In this document: positions 26,762 to 35,786 of the stretch, in pieces
How the letters are laid out: each line of letters opens with the position of its first letter
Position numbering within the stretch: the first letter of the stretch is position 1
Source: Robiginitomaculum_A sp036478535
GTDB taxonomy: Bacteria; Pseudomonadota; Alphaproteobacteria; Caulobacterales; Maricaulaceae
Assembly (NCBI GenBank): GCA_965224735.1
Contig: OZ245059.1
Coordinates: 2,294,001-2,358,000, forward strand
DNA length: 64,000 bases
Direction: 5' to 3'
Translations under genes and position numbers: made by a program
Notes under the pieces: model-generated
The model's database searches: none
Told to the model about the DNA's origin: nothing
What the model saw: only the letters and a program-made list of their open reading frames with translations

Positions 26762-27547
26762 ATGCTAACACTTCTTTCACCCGCAAAAAAACTCGATACG
26801 GAAATTGTACCAACCATCATCCCGCCAACCGAGCCACAGTTCCTAAAGCACACGGAAATTTTGGCGAAAGAAGCGAAAAAACTAAGTGTTCAGGATTTGC
26901 AAGACCTGATGAAACTGTCTGATAATTTAGCCCAGCTTAATGCGGATAGATTTAAGGGTTTTGTTTTAAATGGCCGTTCCAATTCAGCCAAACCAGCGGC
27001 ACTTAGTTTTAATGGCAATGTTTACGAGGGGCTGGATGCGGGTGCATGGTCAAAACCCACAATGCAGTATGCGCAAAGCCACTTGCGAATACTCTCGGGA
27101 CTTTACGGCGTTTTGCGGCCTATGGATAGCATTCAACCTTACCGCCTGGAAATGGGACGTAAGCTGAAAACGGCGCGCGGTTCAAATCTGTATCAATTTT
27201 GGGGGAACACAATCGCGGAAGCACTTATGGAAAATATGAAATCCCATAAAGAAAAAGCGATCCTTAATTTAGCCTCCAATGAGTATTTTAAATCCGTAGA
27301 TAAAAAGGCATTGTGTGCACCTGTTCTGGAAGTTAAATTCTTAAATGTCAAAGACGGCAATGCAAGGAACCTGATGTATTATGCCAAGCGCGCACGCGGG
27401 CTTATGGCGCGCTGGGTGATGGAAAAGCAAATTAACAAGGCTGCAAATTTGCAGGGTTTTAATCTTGATAGTTATAAATTTTCTAAAAATAAGAGCAGCG
27501 ATAATTTACTCGTTTTCTCCCGCAAACAACCACCGCCAAAAAACTAG
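26762..27547 (+). CDS. yaaA: Peroxide stress protein YaaA
   Basis: The 261-residue protein starts MLTLLSPAKKLD and shows the UPF0246/DUF328 blocks FNGNVYEGLDA, LRILSGLYGVLRPMD, YRLEMGRKL and LINLASNEY-like (ILNLASNEYFK). In E. coli YaaA limits free iron and DNA damage during peroxide stress. The ATG follows AAGGA. Its stop codon directly abuts the stop of the convergent flavoprotein gene with no room for a terminator between them. Confidence 0.94.
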   Translation: MLTLLSPAKKLDTEIVPTIIPPTEPQFLKHTEILAKEAKKLSVQDLQDLMKLSDNLAQLNADRFKGFVLNGRSNSAKPAALSFNGNVYEGLDAGAWSKPTMQYAQSHLRILSGLYGVLRPMDSIQPYRLEMGRKLKTARGSNLYQFWGNTIAEALMENMKSHKEKAILNLASNEYFKSVDKKALCAPVLEVKFLNVKDGNARNLMYYAKRARGLMARWVMEKQINKAANLQGFNLDSYKFSKNKSSDNLLVFSRKQPPPKN

Positions 27548-28759
27548 TTATTTCAAAAATGATTTCAGCGGTACATTCTCATCAGTAAGAGCTTTCTTAT
27601 CGATACTTTTCCCTACTGGAATAAACCGTTTCCCGATCATATATTCTTGCGGACGATTAACGGCGTCAACTGCCAATAGCCTGTCCTCCTTGAAATAAAA
27701 GGCAGCAAAACTACGGCCATTGTCTGGATCGCCGCGCAAGACAACTTCTTCATAGCCAGAAGACAAACCTGCGATTTGCAGTTTTAGATCAAATTGATCC
27801 GACCAGAACCAAGGCAGTTGATTATAAGGTTTCTCAATGCCGCATAAATGCGCCGCAACCGTTTTGGCCATATCGGTTGCATTAGGGACAGACTCGATCC
27901 GCAAACGGGTGTCATAGATCGAGTTATAGTGCCAAGCCACATCACCGATTGCGTAAATATCAGGATCAGACGTGCGGCAAAACGCATCGACAATTATACC
28001 ATTACCAACTTCAAGTCCGCATTTTCTAGCAAGCTGTTGATTGGGAATAACGCCAATTCCGATAATGACTATATCAGCATCAAATTTTTGCCCGTCTTTT
28101 GTGTACACCATAAGACCTTCTTTAATTTCACTTGCCGTGCAGTTCTCGATAATCTGAACGCCCTCTTCTTCGTGAATACGTTTATAGAAACTCGACATAA
28201 CGGGCGCAGTGACACGCTGCAATATTCGCTCTTCCATCTCTAAAACAGTGACCTTCATTCCCTGCTTTGTTAGGCTTGCTGCCGTCTCAAGACCAATATA
28301 ACCACCGCCAATAATCACAGCCCGTTTCCCTGCTGCGGCCTGCTGCTTAATCGCCAAAACATCATTTGCACTTCGCAAATAAAATACACCAGGTAAATTA
28401 ACGCCCTTGATAGGCAGTTTCCGTGCACTCGCACCAGTTGCAATAATGACTTTATCATAGGCAATGACATGTCCTTCTCCCATAAAAATCAACTTGTCTT
28501 TGCGCTCAATACTATGAACCTTCTGCCCCAAAACCGTTTCGATATTGCCAACGTCATAAGTGTCTTGAGGCCGTATCAAAATATCACCAAGATCCTTACC
28601 GCCAAAGAGAAAATCCTTAGACAAAGGCGGACGGTGATAGGGCAAATAGCCTTCATCTCCAATAAGAAGTATGTCATCTTCATAGCCCGCTTGGCGCAAG
28701 CTAATTGCAGCTTGCCCGCCTGCATGAGAAGCGCCAATTATCAAACATGTTTTTTTCAT
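27548..28759 (-). CDS. FAD-dependent NAD(P)H:ferredoxin/rubredoxin-type reductase
   Basis: I start at the ATG at 28759, which puts the FAD-binding LIIGASHAGGQAA at residues 5-17; a longer frame adds nine residues. The 403-residue product has a second dinucleotide motif VIIGGGYIGLETAASL, the GIGVIPNQQLA block and DIYAIGDVA. A C-terminal reductase domain contains WFWSDQFDLKLQIAGL. This is the family of ferredoxin reductases that feed dioxygenases and cytochromes P450 (BphA4/PdR-like). No oxygenase partner adjoins it, so its partner is unknown. Confidence 0.88.
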   Translation of the reverse strand: MKKTCLIIGASHAGGQAAISLRQAGYEDDILLIGDEGYLPYHRPPLSKDFLFGGKDLGDILIRPQDTYDVGNIETVLGQKVHSIERKDKLIFMGEGHVIAYDKVIIATGASARKLPIKGVNLPGVFYLRSANDVLAIKQQAAAGKRAVIIGGGYIGLETAASLTKQGMKVTVLEMEERILQRVTAPVMSSFYKRIHEEEGVQIIENCTASEIKEGLMVYTKDGQKFDADIVIIGIGVIPNQQLARKCGLEVGNGIIVDAFCRTSDPDIYAIGDVAWHYNSIYDTRLRIESVPNATDMAKTVAAHLCGIEKPYNQLPWFWSDQFDLKLQIAGLSSGYEEVVLRGDPDNGRSFAAFYFKEDRLLAVDAVNRPQEYMIGKRFIPVGKSIDKKALTDENVPLKSFLK

Positions 28760-28830
28760 AAGCTTTTCTAAGAGCCTAATCATCAAAACTCAAGACGAGT
28801 TTTTTTGTTTTCGGTGGAGACTGACATGTC

Positions 28831-28926
28831 AAAATAAAGTCTGCGAAAATAAAGCCTGCGCCCAGCTCTTCCTCATACGGTCCTCTATAGCACATTCTAT
28901 GCGTTATCTGGCTATGCGTTATCTGG
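28831..28926. repeat. Two separate tandem duplications before the desaturase gene
   Basis: A 15-bp unit aaaataaag(t/c)ctgcg occurs at 28831-28845 and 28846-28860. A different 15-bp unit ctatgcgttatctgg occurs exactly twice at 28897-28911 and 28912-28926. Both lie in the 300-bp gap between the flavoprotein gene and the desaturase gene, which otherwise shows nothing recognisable. Confidence 0.88.
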
Positions 28927-29061
28927 GACAGTCCCTTAATTTTTTACCGTAGAAATCACACATATTTGTGCAGTTCACCCTTGCTTAACCCTCCAACTTC
29001 TATACTGGTTTCACAACGAATTTTTCACTTGCAAATCGCAAAATAAGCGAGAAAGGCATAT

Positions 29062-30075
29062 ATGCCCGGGGAAACACAGCTGACTGCACGCGAGTGGATG
29101 AGAATACTCATTCCTTACAGAACACCAAAATTTTCCCGAAGTCTGTTTGAGTTTTTCGTAACATTCATTCCTTTTCTTGCCCTTTGGACGGGTGCATATT
29201 TTGCCCTTTCGATTTCTTATTTCCTCACACTTGGACTGAGTGCTTTGTCGGCAGTTTTTCTGGTGCGCCTGTTTATTATACAGCATGATTGCGGGCATGG
29301 ATCATATTTCCAAACAAAAAACCTCAACAACTGGATGGGTCGTTTTATTGGCCTGTTCACAATGGCACCCTATGATGTTTGGCGGCGGGCTCACAATACG
29401 CACCATGCTAATTCTGGCAATCTTGACAATCGAGGCATAGGGGATATCTACACATTAACCGTGACAGAATATCAAGCCCTATCAAAATTCAAAAAATTTA
29501 TGTATCGCGCTTATCGTCACCCATTTGCTCTTTTTGTCATTGGGCCAATATTTGTATTTATTTTTCACTACCGCCTGCCCATCGGGTTTATGAACGCCGG
29601 TAAACGCTATTGGGTAAGCTCTATGGGCACCAATTTAGCGATTATAATTTTGGCAGGATTGCTCATTTATTTCATAGGATTTATTCCTTTCTTGATGGTT
29701 TATTTTCCTATTCAAATTATAGGCGCAGCCATTGGGGTGTGGATGTTTTATGTGCAGCACCAATTTGAAGACACCTATTGGGACAAAGCGGAAAATTGGA
29801 CCCTCGAAGACGCAGCCTTGTTTGGTTCTTCCCATTATGATTTGCCCGCGCCCCTGCGCTGGCTGACGGGCAATATCGGTATTCATCATGTGCACCACCT
29901 TAATTCTCGTATTCCGTTTTACCGTCTCACCGAAGTTTTGCGCAATCATCCTGCCCTAACAGGTTTAAACCGCATCACATTTTGGCAAAGCATAAAATGC
30001 GTCAAACTCCAATTATGGGACGAGAATAAGCGGTGTCTCATTTCATTTACAGAGGCAAACCGCGCTTACGCATAA
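29062..30075 (+). CDS. Fatty acid desaturase
   Basis: This 337-residue membrane protein has the three histidine boxes of membrane di-iron desaturases: HDCGHGSYF near residue 75, HNTHH near 112, and HHVHHLNSRIP near 275. About four hydrophobic segments separate them. This group (omega-3/omega-6-like, also DesA-type) introduces double bases into acyl lipids with ferredoxin or cytochrome as electron donor. An AGAAAGG lies upstream of the ATG. The acyl position modified cannot be told. Confidence 0.88.
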   Translation: MPGETQLTAREWMRILIPYRTPKFSRSLFEFFVTFIPFLALWTGAYFALSISYFLTLGLSALSAVFLVRLFIIQHDCGHGSYFQTKNLNNWMGRFIGLFTMAPYDVWRRAHNTHHANSGNLDNRGIGDIYTLTVTEYQALSKFKKFMYRAYRHPFALFVIGPIFVFIFHYRLPIGFMNAGKRYWVSSMGTNLAIIILAGLLIYFIGFIPFLMVYFPIQIIGAAIGVWMFYVQHQFEDTYWDKAENWTLEDAALFGSSHYDLPAPLRWLTGNIGIHHVHHLNSRIPFYRLTEVLRNHPALTGLNRITFWQSIKCVKLQLWDENKRCLISFTEANRAYA

Positions 30076-30139
30076 GAATCTTCAAAGGCGACCATTGTTA
30101 GCAGTTCATAGCGAGCACAAATGTCGTCTTTTAAGCAAT

Positions 30140-30520
30140 TCAGCCCTTATCGCGTTCCCACTGGATGTTTTTGTTGTTAAACTCGAATCTAGGAGCAAAA
30201 ATAGATAACGCGGTAAAAGTTTCTCCTTTTTTCAAAACTGGGCCATGCATTATACCTGCAGGAACAAATATCGTGTCATTTGCTCGCGTTTTTCTTATTT
30301 CTCCACCAACCTTAAAATCTATCTCTCCGCTTATGATGACAAGTAATTCATCATGATTGTTCTGCACATGGAGAGAGTTTTTTGTTTCGCTAAATTGAAC
30401 AACTTGAGCTGTCATTTTGTCCGTCTGAGTTAAAAAATGCCGGTTGATAGATTTCGACCCTTTCTCAGATAGAGCATTTAAAGCGTTGGCAATGTCTGAT
30501 AAGTTATGAAATTGTGACAT
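30140..30520 (-). CDS. Cupin-domain protein
   Basis: I choose the ATG at 30520, with GAGGGA just upstream; the longer frame upstream is the tail of a broken glyoxalase gene. The 126-residue product has a single cupin barrel with the metal-site pattern HVQNNHDELLVIISGEIDF followed by the second motif PAGIMHGPVLKKGE. It is probably a small metal-binding enzyme or sensor with unknown ligand. Confidence 0.75.
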   Translation of the reverse strand: MSQFHNLSDIANALNALSEKGSKSINRHFLTQTDKMTAQVVQFSETKNSLHVQNNHDELLVIISGEIDFKVGGEIRKTRANDTIFVPAGIMHGPVLKKGETFTALSIFAPRFEFNNKNIQWERDKG

Positions 30521-30832
30521 CTGTCCCTCTTGAATAACGGCGCGCAATGCCATGTGATCACCGCCTAGCGGGCGAGTTTTGTATACCCGATATCCATTAA
30601 ACGTTGACAGCGCGCATAAATATCATGCGTATAAAAAGAAATATGGCCAAAACTAACGACCTTCGCCATAAATTTCCTCGCCTAAACCCTCGCTCCTATC
30701 TAAAAACAAAAGACTAAAGCGTCCCTTTTCATAATCATTGCGACGAACCAACTTCAGGCCAAGGCCATCGCAGTAAAAGCGCAGACTATCATCGATAGAT
30801 CGCACGCGCGCCATTGCGTGTAAAAACTCCAT
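30521..30832 (-). pseudogene. Broken lactoylglutathione lyase-like (VOC) gene
   Basis: The 5' part starts at an ATG at 30832 and encodes MEFLHAMARVRSIDDSLRFY, then DGLGLKLVRRNDYEKGRFSL, as in glyoxalase I. It stops after EEIYGEGR. Another frame then gives SFGHISFYTHDIYARCQRLM, the start of the second half, which in turn hits a stop (TAG at about 30558). The residual tail continues in a third frame as LGGDHMALRAV. A deletion of roughly a dozen codons plus frameshifts explain this. It would have detoxified methylglyoxal; it is now inactive unless the sequence contains errors. Confidence 0.78.
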
Positions 30833-30845
30833 GTTATTTTCCGTG

Positions 30846-31781
30846 TTATTTCCCGTTTTCTTCCTTGGTTTCATAGAGAAAGAAGTCCAAATTCTTATGG
30901 CTAAATTTATAAAAAATTGTACTCTCATTGAGGCGTGACTTATCATAAATAGGTACGAATTTTTCTAAGCGTTTAAGGGCGTCGTAAGCATTTTTAATGA
31001 GAAAGATTAATGTATAGCGCTTCTCTTTATCGTCTTCGCGGGCGAAATTACCAGCAAAGAAAAATGGGTGCGTGCCAGCGGTGAAACCTTTAGTGCCTTT
31101 TGCGCTATGAACACAAATTTTCATTTCTGACCCATCAGAATAAATATCACATATATGCCCTGTACTGTTCCAATCATCATCGCGGGACGAACTAAGACCT
31201 AAAACAGTTTCAAACACAGTTTTGTAATTTGCGGTGCTTATTTCCCCTGCCTCAATATGCACAGGGTTAGCACCTATGGTAAGTGGGCGCTCGGGATGAA
31301 AATCAAGCTGAGCTCTTAAAATCTCGTCGCGCATAGTCGATGGGGCATGTTTGTGAAAATGCCGAGAAACACGCGCGCCGATAAAAACCCAAAGCCCGAT
31401 AAGCGCAAAGAAAAGAAAAAACATCCAAACCAGATAACCAGGTTGATAGACCTTGCTTTTACCTGAAACCTGCCAAACCAAATAAAGAAACGCATTGCCC
31501 GCAGCAAGCACTATGGGGGAGAGTACAATTACGGCAAGTCCGCCAATAAAAAGATAAAGAGCCGTGCGCGGCGCGTTCACCTTTTTGTAGATATTAATAT
31601 AAGCGTCTTTGGTGAGGCGTAAATTTTGCATATTTTCTGTGACACGGTAATCCCAATCCCCTGCTGCGTCCTTCTCAAGGACGCGGTAGTCGAGCCATGC
31701 GCGGATACCAAAAAGGGCAGTGAACACCATACCAATATAAAGCCCCCACAACATCGGGGTGTCGCTTAAAAAATCTAGCAT
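30846..31781 (-). CDS. Membrane protein of unknown function
   Basis: The 311-residue product has an N-terminal hydrophobic segment (about residues 8-26) and two more in the middle (about 92-120 and 138-162). A C-terminal soluble domain of roughly 140 residues follows (DLLRAQLDFHPERPLTI-like region; GFTAGTHPFFFAGNFARED; FSHKNLDFFLYETKEENGK). I do not recognise a family with confidence. It lies 18 bp downstream of the Ada-like gene on the same strand and just upstream of the broken glyoxalase gene, so the three form one transcription unit. Confidence 0.7.
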   Translation of the reverse strand: MLDFLSDTPMLWGLYIGMVFTALFGIRAWLDYRVLEKDAAGDWDYRVTENMQNLRLTKDAYINIYKKVNAPRTALYLFIGGLAVIVLSPIVLAAGNAFLYLVWQVSGKSKVYQPGYLVWMFFLFFALIGLWVFIGARVSRHFHKHAPSTMRDEILRAQLDFHPERPLTIGANPVHIEAGEISTANYKTVFETVLGLSSSRDDDWNSTGHICDIYSDGSEMKICVHSAKGTKGFTAGTHPFFFAGNFAREDDKEKRYTLIFLIKNAYDALKRLEKFVPIYDKSRLNESTIFYKFSHKNLDFFLYETKEENGK

Positions 31782-31799
31782 AAATATAGCCTATAATGA

Positions 31800-32663
31800 T
31801 TAGGCCGCATTATCTCTGCTTGCGTGCTCAAATGCAAGCATTGCTCGCTTGCGTTCTACTCCCCAATGATATCCTGTTAAGCGCTTGTCAGACCCTAAAA
31901 TACGGTGGCACGGAATAACCCAACTTATGGGGTTTGCACTAATAGCAGCACCCACAGCGCGCACGGCTTTGGGGTTGTTAATGGTTTTTGCAATATCCAT
32001 ATAACGTACCGTTTGCCCGTAAGGTACGCACAATAAAGCTTTCCAAACTTGCAGCTGAAAATCAGTGCCGTAAAGCGCAATGGGGACAACGCCGCCAGCA
32101 AAAATACGCTCGCTAATATCATGAGCGACCTCATCATCACGTTTATAGGCAGCGCCTGGATAACGTGCGCGAAAATCTTCAAACACCTTTTCTTCCCCGC
32201 CAGGTTGGCAAAATCCATAGGCAGAGAGCCCGCGCGGCGAGGATAAGCTTACGGCGCGCCCAAATGGGCAATCGGATACACCCCATATCATTTCAACCCC
32301 GCGTGCTTTGGATTTAGCTTCGCCAGGGGAGAGCTTCTCATGGCGTATAAACAGATCGTGCAATCTTGACGTAGATGAGAGTCCTACGTCAAGACTGGCT
32401 TCCTCGACGCTCGCGCCCGTATCCATGGCCTTACGCGCCGCATTATGGGTCAGAGCGCCAATATAGCGTTTGGGTGAAATCCCAGTCCAGCGCGTAAACA
32501 CTTTGTGAAAATGATGCGGAGATATATTTGCCCGCTTTGCCAAATCTTTATAATTGGGATTGTCCTGCCAGCGATCACCTAGAAAATGAAGGGCATCAGC
32601 CATCATTTTGTAGTCCTTGGCAGCGTCTGAAAACAAATTTCTATTGGTATTCTTATCATCCAT
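31800..32663 (-). CDS. Ada-like protein: AraC-type DNA-binding domain + O6-methylguanine-DNA methyltransferase
   Basis: The 287-residue product lacks the N-terminal zinc/phosphotriester domain of E. coli Ada. It has an AraC-type helix-turn-helix region (residues 40-115; YKDLAKRANISPHHFHKVFT, then ISPKRYIGALTHN) and a methyltransferase domain with the acceptor Cys252 in PCHR. It should repair O6-alkylguanine and may regulate transcription. It is divergent from the FMN reductase gene across a 76-bp gap. Confidence 0.92.
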   Translation of the reverse strand: MDDKNTNRNLFSDAAKDYKMMADALHFLGDRWQDNPNYKDLAKRANISPHHFHKVFTRWTGISPKRYIGALTHNAARKAMDTGASVEEASLDVGLSSTSRLHDLFIRHEKLSPGEAKSKARGVEMIWGVSDCPFGRAVSLSSPRGLSAYGFCQPGGEEKVFEDFRARYPGAAYKRDDEVAHDISERIFAGGVVPIALYGTDFQLQVWKALLCVPYGQTVRYMDIAKTINNPKAVRAVGAAISANPISWVIPCHRILGSDKRLTGYHWGVERKRAMLAFEHASRDNAA

Positions 32664-32739
32664 ATTTGTAATTTAACGCGCGCGCCAAGAAACACCACCC
32701 ATTTCTTGCGCTCAATCATTTTTTGCCTATAGTGCGGCC

Positions 32740-33309
32740 ATGAAAAAATCTTACCCGATAAAAATTGGCCTGATTTCTGGCTCAACGCGCAAGGCATCAA
32801 TTAACCAAAAAATGACCAAAGCCATTGCCCATGTGTTCAAAGACCTTGGCGCAAAACCTGTCATTATTGATCTTGGGAAATATGATATGCCTATTTATAA
32901 TGGTGATTATGAGGACGAGCATGGCGTGCCCAAAGCGACAAAAAACCTCGTGCAGCGGATAAAATTCTGTGATGGAATATTTATAGCAACGCCTGAGTAT
33001 AATGGCTGCTTACCTGCGCTTTTAAAAAATGCGATTGACTGGACAACACGCACAGGGCTGTCACAATTCACAGAGCCCGTTTATGGGATTGGCGCCTGTG
33101 TACCAGGCGGGCTCTCTGGGATTATGGCGCTTAGACAGTTAAATTTTATTCTCGCCCGTCTTGGCGCGGTTGTTGTCCCAACCCAGGTGGGCCTTCCCTT
33201 TGCGGGGCAGATTTTTGATGAACAAGGACAGCTTAATGAAGGCCGCGCGCGCGATTTTTCTTATAAAATGGCAGAACAAATGCTGGCTGAAATTAAACGG
33301 CGCAAATAA
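32740..33309 (+). CDS. NADPH-dependent FMN reductase family protein
   Basis: The 189-residue product has the flavodoxin-like fold of the FMN_red family: GLISGSTRKASINQKMTKAIA for the phosphate loop, then FATPEYNGCLPALLKNAIDW (IFIATPEYNG) with the conserved PEYNG. It reduces FMN or quinones with NAD(P)H. The nth gene starts one base after its stop codon, so the two are co-transcribed. Confidence 0.9.
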   Translation: MKKSYPIKIGLISGSTRKASINQKMTKAIAHVFKDLGAKPVIIDLGKYDMPIYNGDYEDEHGVPKATKNLVQRIKFCDGIFIATPEYNGCLPALLKNAIDWTTRTGLSQFTEPVYGIGACVPGGLSGIMALRQLNFILARLGAVVVPTQVGLPFAGQIFDEQGQLNEGRARDFSYKMAEQMLAEIKRRK

Positions 33310-33310
33310 A

Positions 33311-33994
33311 ATGGCGGCGACGCAAAAGAAACGAAAACTTACGCGGCCTAAATTAACCCGCGCGCAAATTGCCTATATATATAAGCATTTGCAAACCCTT
33401 GACCCGCACCCAAAAACCGAGCTGGAATTTCATAATTCTTACACACTTGTGGTTGCGGTGGCACTCTCTGCGCAGGCAACGGATGTTAGTGTTAATAAAG
33501 CAACCAAGGCCTTGTTTGCAAGCGTTGATACGCCAGAGAAAATGCTAAAGCTGGGCGAGGAAAAGCTTATCGGCTATATAAAAACCATCGGGCTTTATAA
33601 AACAAAAGCCAAAAATATTATCAAAATGGCGCAGCGATTGGTTGAGGTTTTTGGTGGGGAGGTCCCAAAAAACCGGACCGATTTAGAGAGTTTAGCTGGC
33701 GTTGGGCGCAAGACTGCCAATGTGGTTCTTAATGTTGCGTTTGGCCAGCCAACCATGGCTGTGGATACGCATATTTTTCGGATTGCGAACCGAACGGGCA
33801 TGGCGCCCGGGGGAAGCCCGCTTGAAGTAGAGCTTAATTTGTTAAGGGTGACCCCAGATCAGTATATGATACACGCACATAATTGGCTTATCTTACACGG
33901 ACGCTATACCTGCAAAGCGCGCACACCCATGTGCCAAAATTGCGCGATTAAAGATATTTGCAAATATAAAAACAAAACACCGCCCCCCGATTAA
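33311..33994 (+). CDS. nth: Endonuclease III
   Basis: I choose the ATG at 33311, one base after the FMN reductase stop, over a long in-frame extension through that gene. The 227-residue product has the helix-hairpin-helix LAGVGRKTANVVLN with the catalytic Lys, the catalytic Asp in VDTHIFR, and the C-terminal iron-sulfur cluster CKARTPMCQNCAIKDIC (four Cys, spacing 6-2-5). It removes oxidised pyrimidines and cleaves abasic sites in base-excision repair. Confidence 0.96.
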   Translation: MAATQKKRKLTRPKLTRAQIAYIYKHLQTLDPHPKTELEFHNSYTLVVAVALSAQATDVSVNKATKALFASVDTPEKMLKLGEEKLIGYIKTIGLYKTKAKNIIKMAQRLVEVFGGEVPKNRTDLESLAGVGRKTANVVLNVAFGQPTMAVDTHIFRIANRTGMAPGGSPLEVELNLLRVTPDQYMIHAHNWLILHGRYTCKARTPMCQNCAIKDICKYKNKTPPPD

Positions 33995-34097
33995 CTTACA
34001 AAAATTTAATTAAGATAACTGCACTCTATATGCGAAATTCAGGGTTTATACAGGTTTGCATTTCTATATGATGGGAAGAACCAAATAGGAAAACAGT

Positions 34098-34763
34098 ATG
34101 AAAAATGTTTACTTAAAATTCGCCGCCGTGCTCGCGCTTAACCTCACTAGTGTTGGCGCGCTCGCCCAGAACGCGCCTGCGCCAAACACGCAAGCTGTGC
34201 GCCTGTCTGCCTTCACACATCCACAGCAAGTGCCCGCCGATTTGGCCCGCATTAGCACGGCTCTTAACAGCACAGCAAGTTTTGCGGGCCGTTTTTCTCA
34301 ATACGCATCTGATGGGTCGTTCTCCCAAGGGAGAATTTATCTCAAACGCCCAGGTAAAATTCGGTTTGAATATGACGCTCCAGAATCGCTTTTGCTCGTC
34401 TCTGATGGAGTTACTCTAACGCAAGTGGATAAAGCTCTTGATACCAAAGACCGCGTGCCGCTTAAATCGACGCCGCTCGCATTTTTCCTTGCTGAAAATG
34501 TTGATCTGGAAAATGATGTTGAGGTTATAGCGTTGCAAAAAACATCGACCAGTATTTCTGTGACTGCCAAAGATGGCACAGGCGAAATGGACGGAACTAT
34601 TACCATGGTGTTTAATCCGCAAACTTTGGCGCTCAGAGAGTGGAACGTGCATGACGGGTTTGGTCAGCAAACGCGGGTGATATTGTCAAACCTAAAATAT
34701 AACGAACGTCTCAACCCGCGCCTGTTTATAATGCGCGACAATAAACGCGGCCAAAACAAATAG
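34098..34763 (+). CDS. lolA: Outer-membrane lipoprotein carrier LolA
   Basis: The 221-residue protein has a signal peptide (cleavage near ALAQNA). The LolA fold pattern is STALNSTASFAGRFSQYASDGSFSQGRIYLKRPGKIRFEYD, then LLVSDGVTL, LNRP-like FFLAENV, and LREWNVHDGFGQQTRVILSNL. It carries lipoproteins across the periplasm to the outer membrane. It stands before xth, a common order in Alphaproteobacteria. Confidence 0.93.
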   Translation: MKNVYLKFAAVLALNLTSVGALAQNAPAPNTQAVRLSAFTHPQQVPADLARISTALNSTASFAGRFSQYASDGSFSQGRIYLKRPGKIRFEYDAPESLLLVSDGVTLTQVDKALDTKDRVPLKSTPLAFFLAENVDLENDVEVIALQKTSTSISVTAKDGTGEMDGTITMVFNPQTLALREWNVHDGFGQQTRVILSNLKYNERLNPRLFIMRDNKRGQNK

Positions 34764-34811
34764 GCAAATGAAATCTTGCTAAAACGGGTGGGCATTGTTT
34801 AATATCCGCTC

Positions 34812-35690
34812 ATGACTCAAATTAAACTATGTAGCTGGAATATTAATTCCGTGCGCCTGCGCGCGCCGCAAATCGCAAAGTTCGCTGCGCTTGAAACTCC
34901 TGATATTATTGGTTTGCAAGAGATTAAATGCCTTAAAGAGCAATTTCCGTTCGAGGAATTTAAGGCTATGGGATATGGGCATATAGAGATATCTGGCCAA
35001 AAGGGCATGCATGGTGCGGCCACGGTTTCCAAATTCCCACTTACCCGTATGGACACTGATTTTTGCCCGCAGGGTCATGCGCGTCATGTCAGCACAATGG
35101 TTGAGCTAAGCAGTATAACGGGCGGGGTTAATATAGTGGGCGGGGCCAATATAGTGGGCGGAGCCAATGATTTTGAATTTCACAATTTTTATATCCCTGC
35201 TGGCGGTGATAATCCTGATGTAAAGGCCAATCCTAAGTTCGCTCATAAGCTAGAATTTTTAAGCCGCATGGTTGATTATTTTGCTGCACGTAAAAGCGAA
35301 AACGCGCGGCAAGTACTGGTCGGAGATTTTAACATTGCGCCTGCTGAAAATGATGTCTGGTCACACAAACAACTTCTAAATGTGATTAGCCACACACCCA
35401 TTGAGGTGGAAGCTTTGGCAAAAGTTCAGCAAAGCGGCGATTTTATGGATTGCGCCCGTGAGGTTTTGGGTGGTGGCCCCAAAGAAAACCTGTTCTCGTG
35501 GTGGTCATACCGCTCGCGCGATATCAACGAATCCGACAGAGGCAGAAGGCTCGACCATATCTGGTTAAGCCCCGCCCTCACCCCGTCTCTAAGCCCGCGC
35601 AAAGACAGTCACCGCATCCACAGAGATTGCAGGCTATGGGAACGTCCAAGCGACCACGCGCCAGTTACGCAGGTTTTGGAAGTTCTATAA
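34812..35690 (+). CDS. xth: Exodeoxyribonuclease III
   Basis: The 292-residue endonuclease/exonuclease/phosphatase-family enzyme shows the metal and catalytic blocks: SWNINSVRLRAPQ, LQEIKC, then LVGDFNIAPAENDVW, and the C-terminal RRLDHIWLSPAL and PSDHAPV. It cleaves at abasic sites. An 18-bp unit is triplicated at 35120-35173, inserting NIVGGANIVGGAND into a surface loop after a strand of the core. The reading frame is kept, so the protein should still fold, but the insertion is unlike the family norm. Confidence 0.94.
   Translation: MTQIKLCSWNINSVRLRAPQIAKFAALETPDIIGLQEIKCLKEQFPFEEFKAMGYGHIEISGQKGMHGAATVSKFPLTRMDTDFCPQGHARHVSTMVELSSITGGVNIVGGANIVGGANDFEFHNFYIPAGGDNPDVKANPKFAHKLEFLSRMVDYFAARKSENARQVLVGDFNIAPAENDVWSHKQLLNVISHTPIEVEALAKVQQSGDFMDCAREVLGGGPKENLFSWWSYRSRDINESDRGRRLDHIWLSPALTPSLSPRKDSHRIHRDCRLWERPSDHAPVTQVLEVL
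35120..35173 (+). repeat. Three in-frame 18-bp units inside xth
   Basis: The unit gggcggggttaatatagt, with variants gggcggggccaatatagt and gggcggagccaatgat, occurs three times and encodes GG(V/A)NIV. The multiple of three keeps xth open. Confidence 0.92.
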
Positions 35691-35782
35691 GGAACAATAT
35701 ACTTGATATAAAATATATTCTCATCATCCTTTTCATTGGAATTGCCGCCGCGCTATATTTTTCCATCAACCGTGTAAAGTAA
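35636..35782 (+). CDS. Possible 48-residue single-pass membrane protein
   Basis: A frame that starts inside the 3' end of xth ends in a clean transmembrane segment (YILIILFIGIAAALYF) with a short basic tail. No Shine-Dalgarno-like site precedes its only ATG (35636), and no standard start lies after the xth stop. The hydrophobic tail beyond the xth stop is the only reason to list it. Confidence 0.3.
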   Translation: MGTSKRPRASYAGFGSSIRNNILDIKYILIILFIGIAAALYFSINRVK

Positions 35783-35786
35783 AAAC

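Noticed and set aside
26762..28759. Terminator between yaaA and the flavoprotein gene
   Set aside because: The stop codons abut at 27547/27548, and I saw no stem-loop with a T run on either side.
33161..33310. Extended N-terminus for nth
   Set aside because: The extension is a shadow frame inside the FMN reductase gene; the ATG at 33311 fits the family length.
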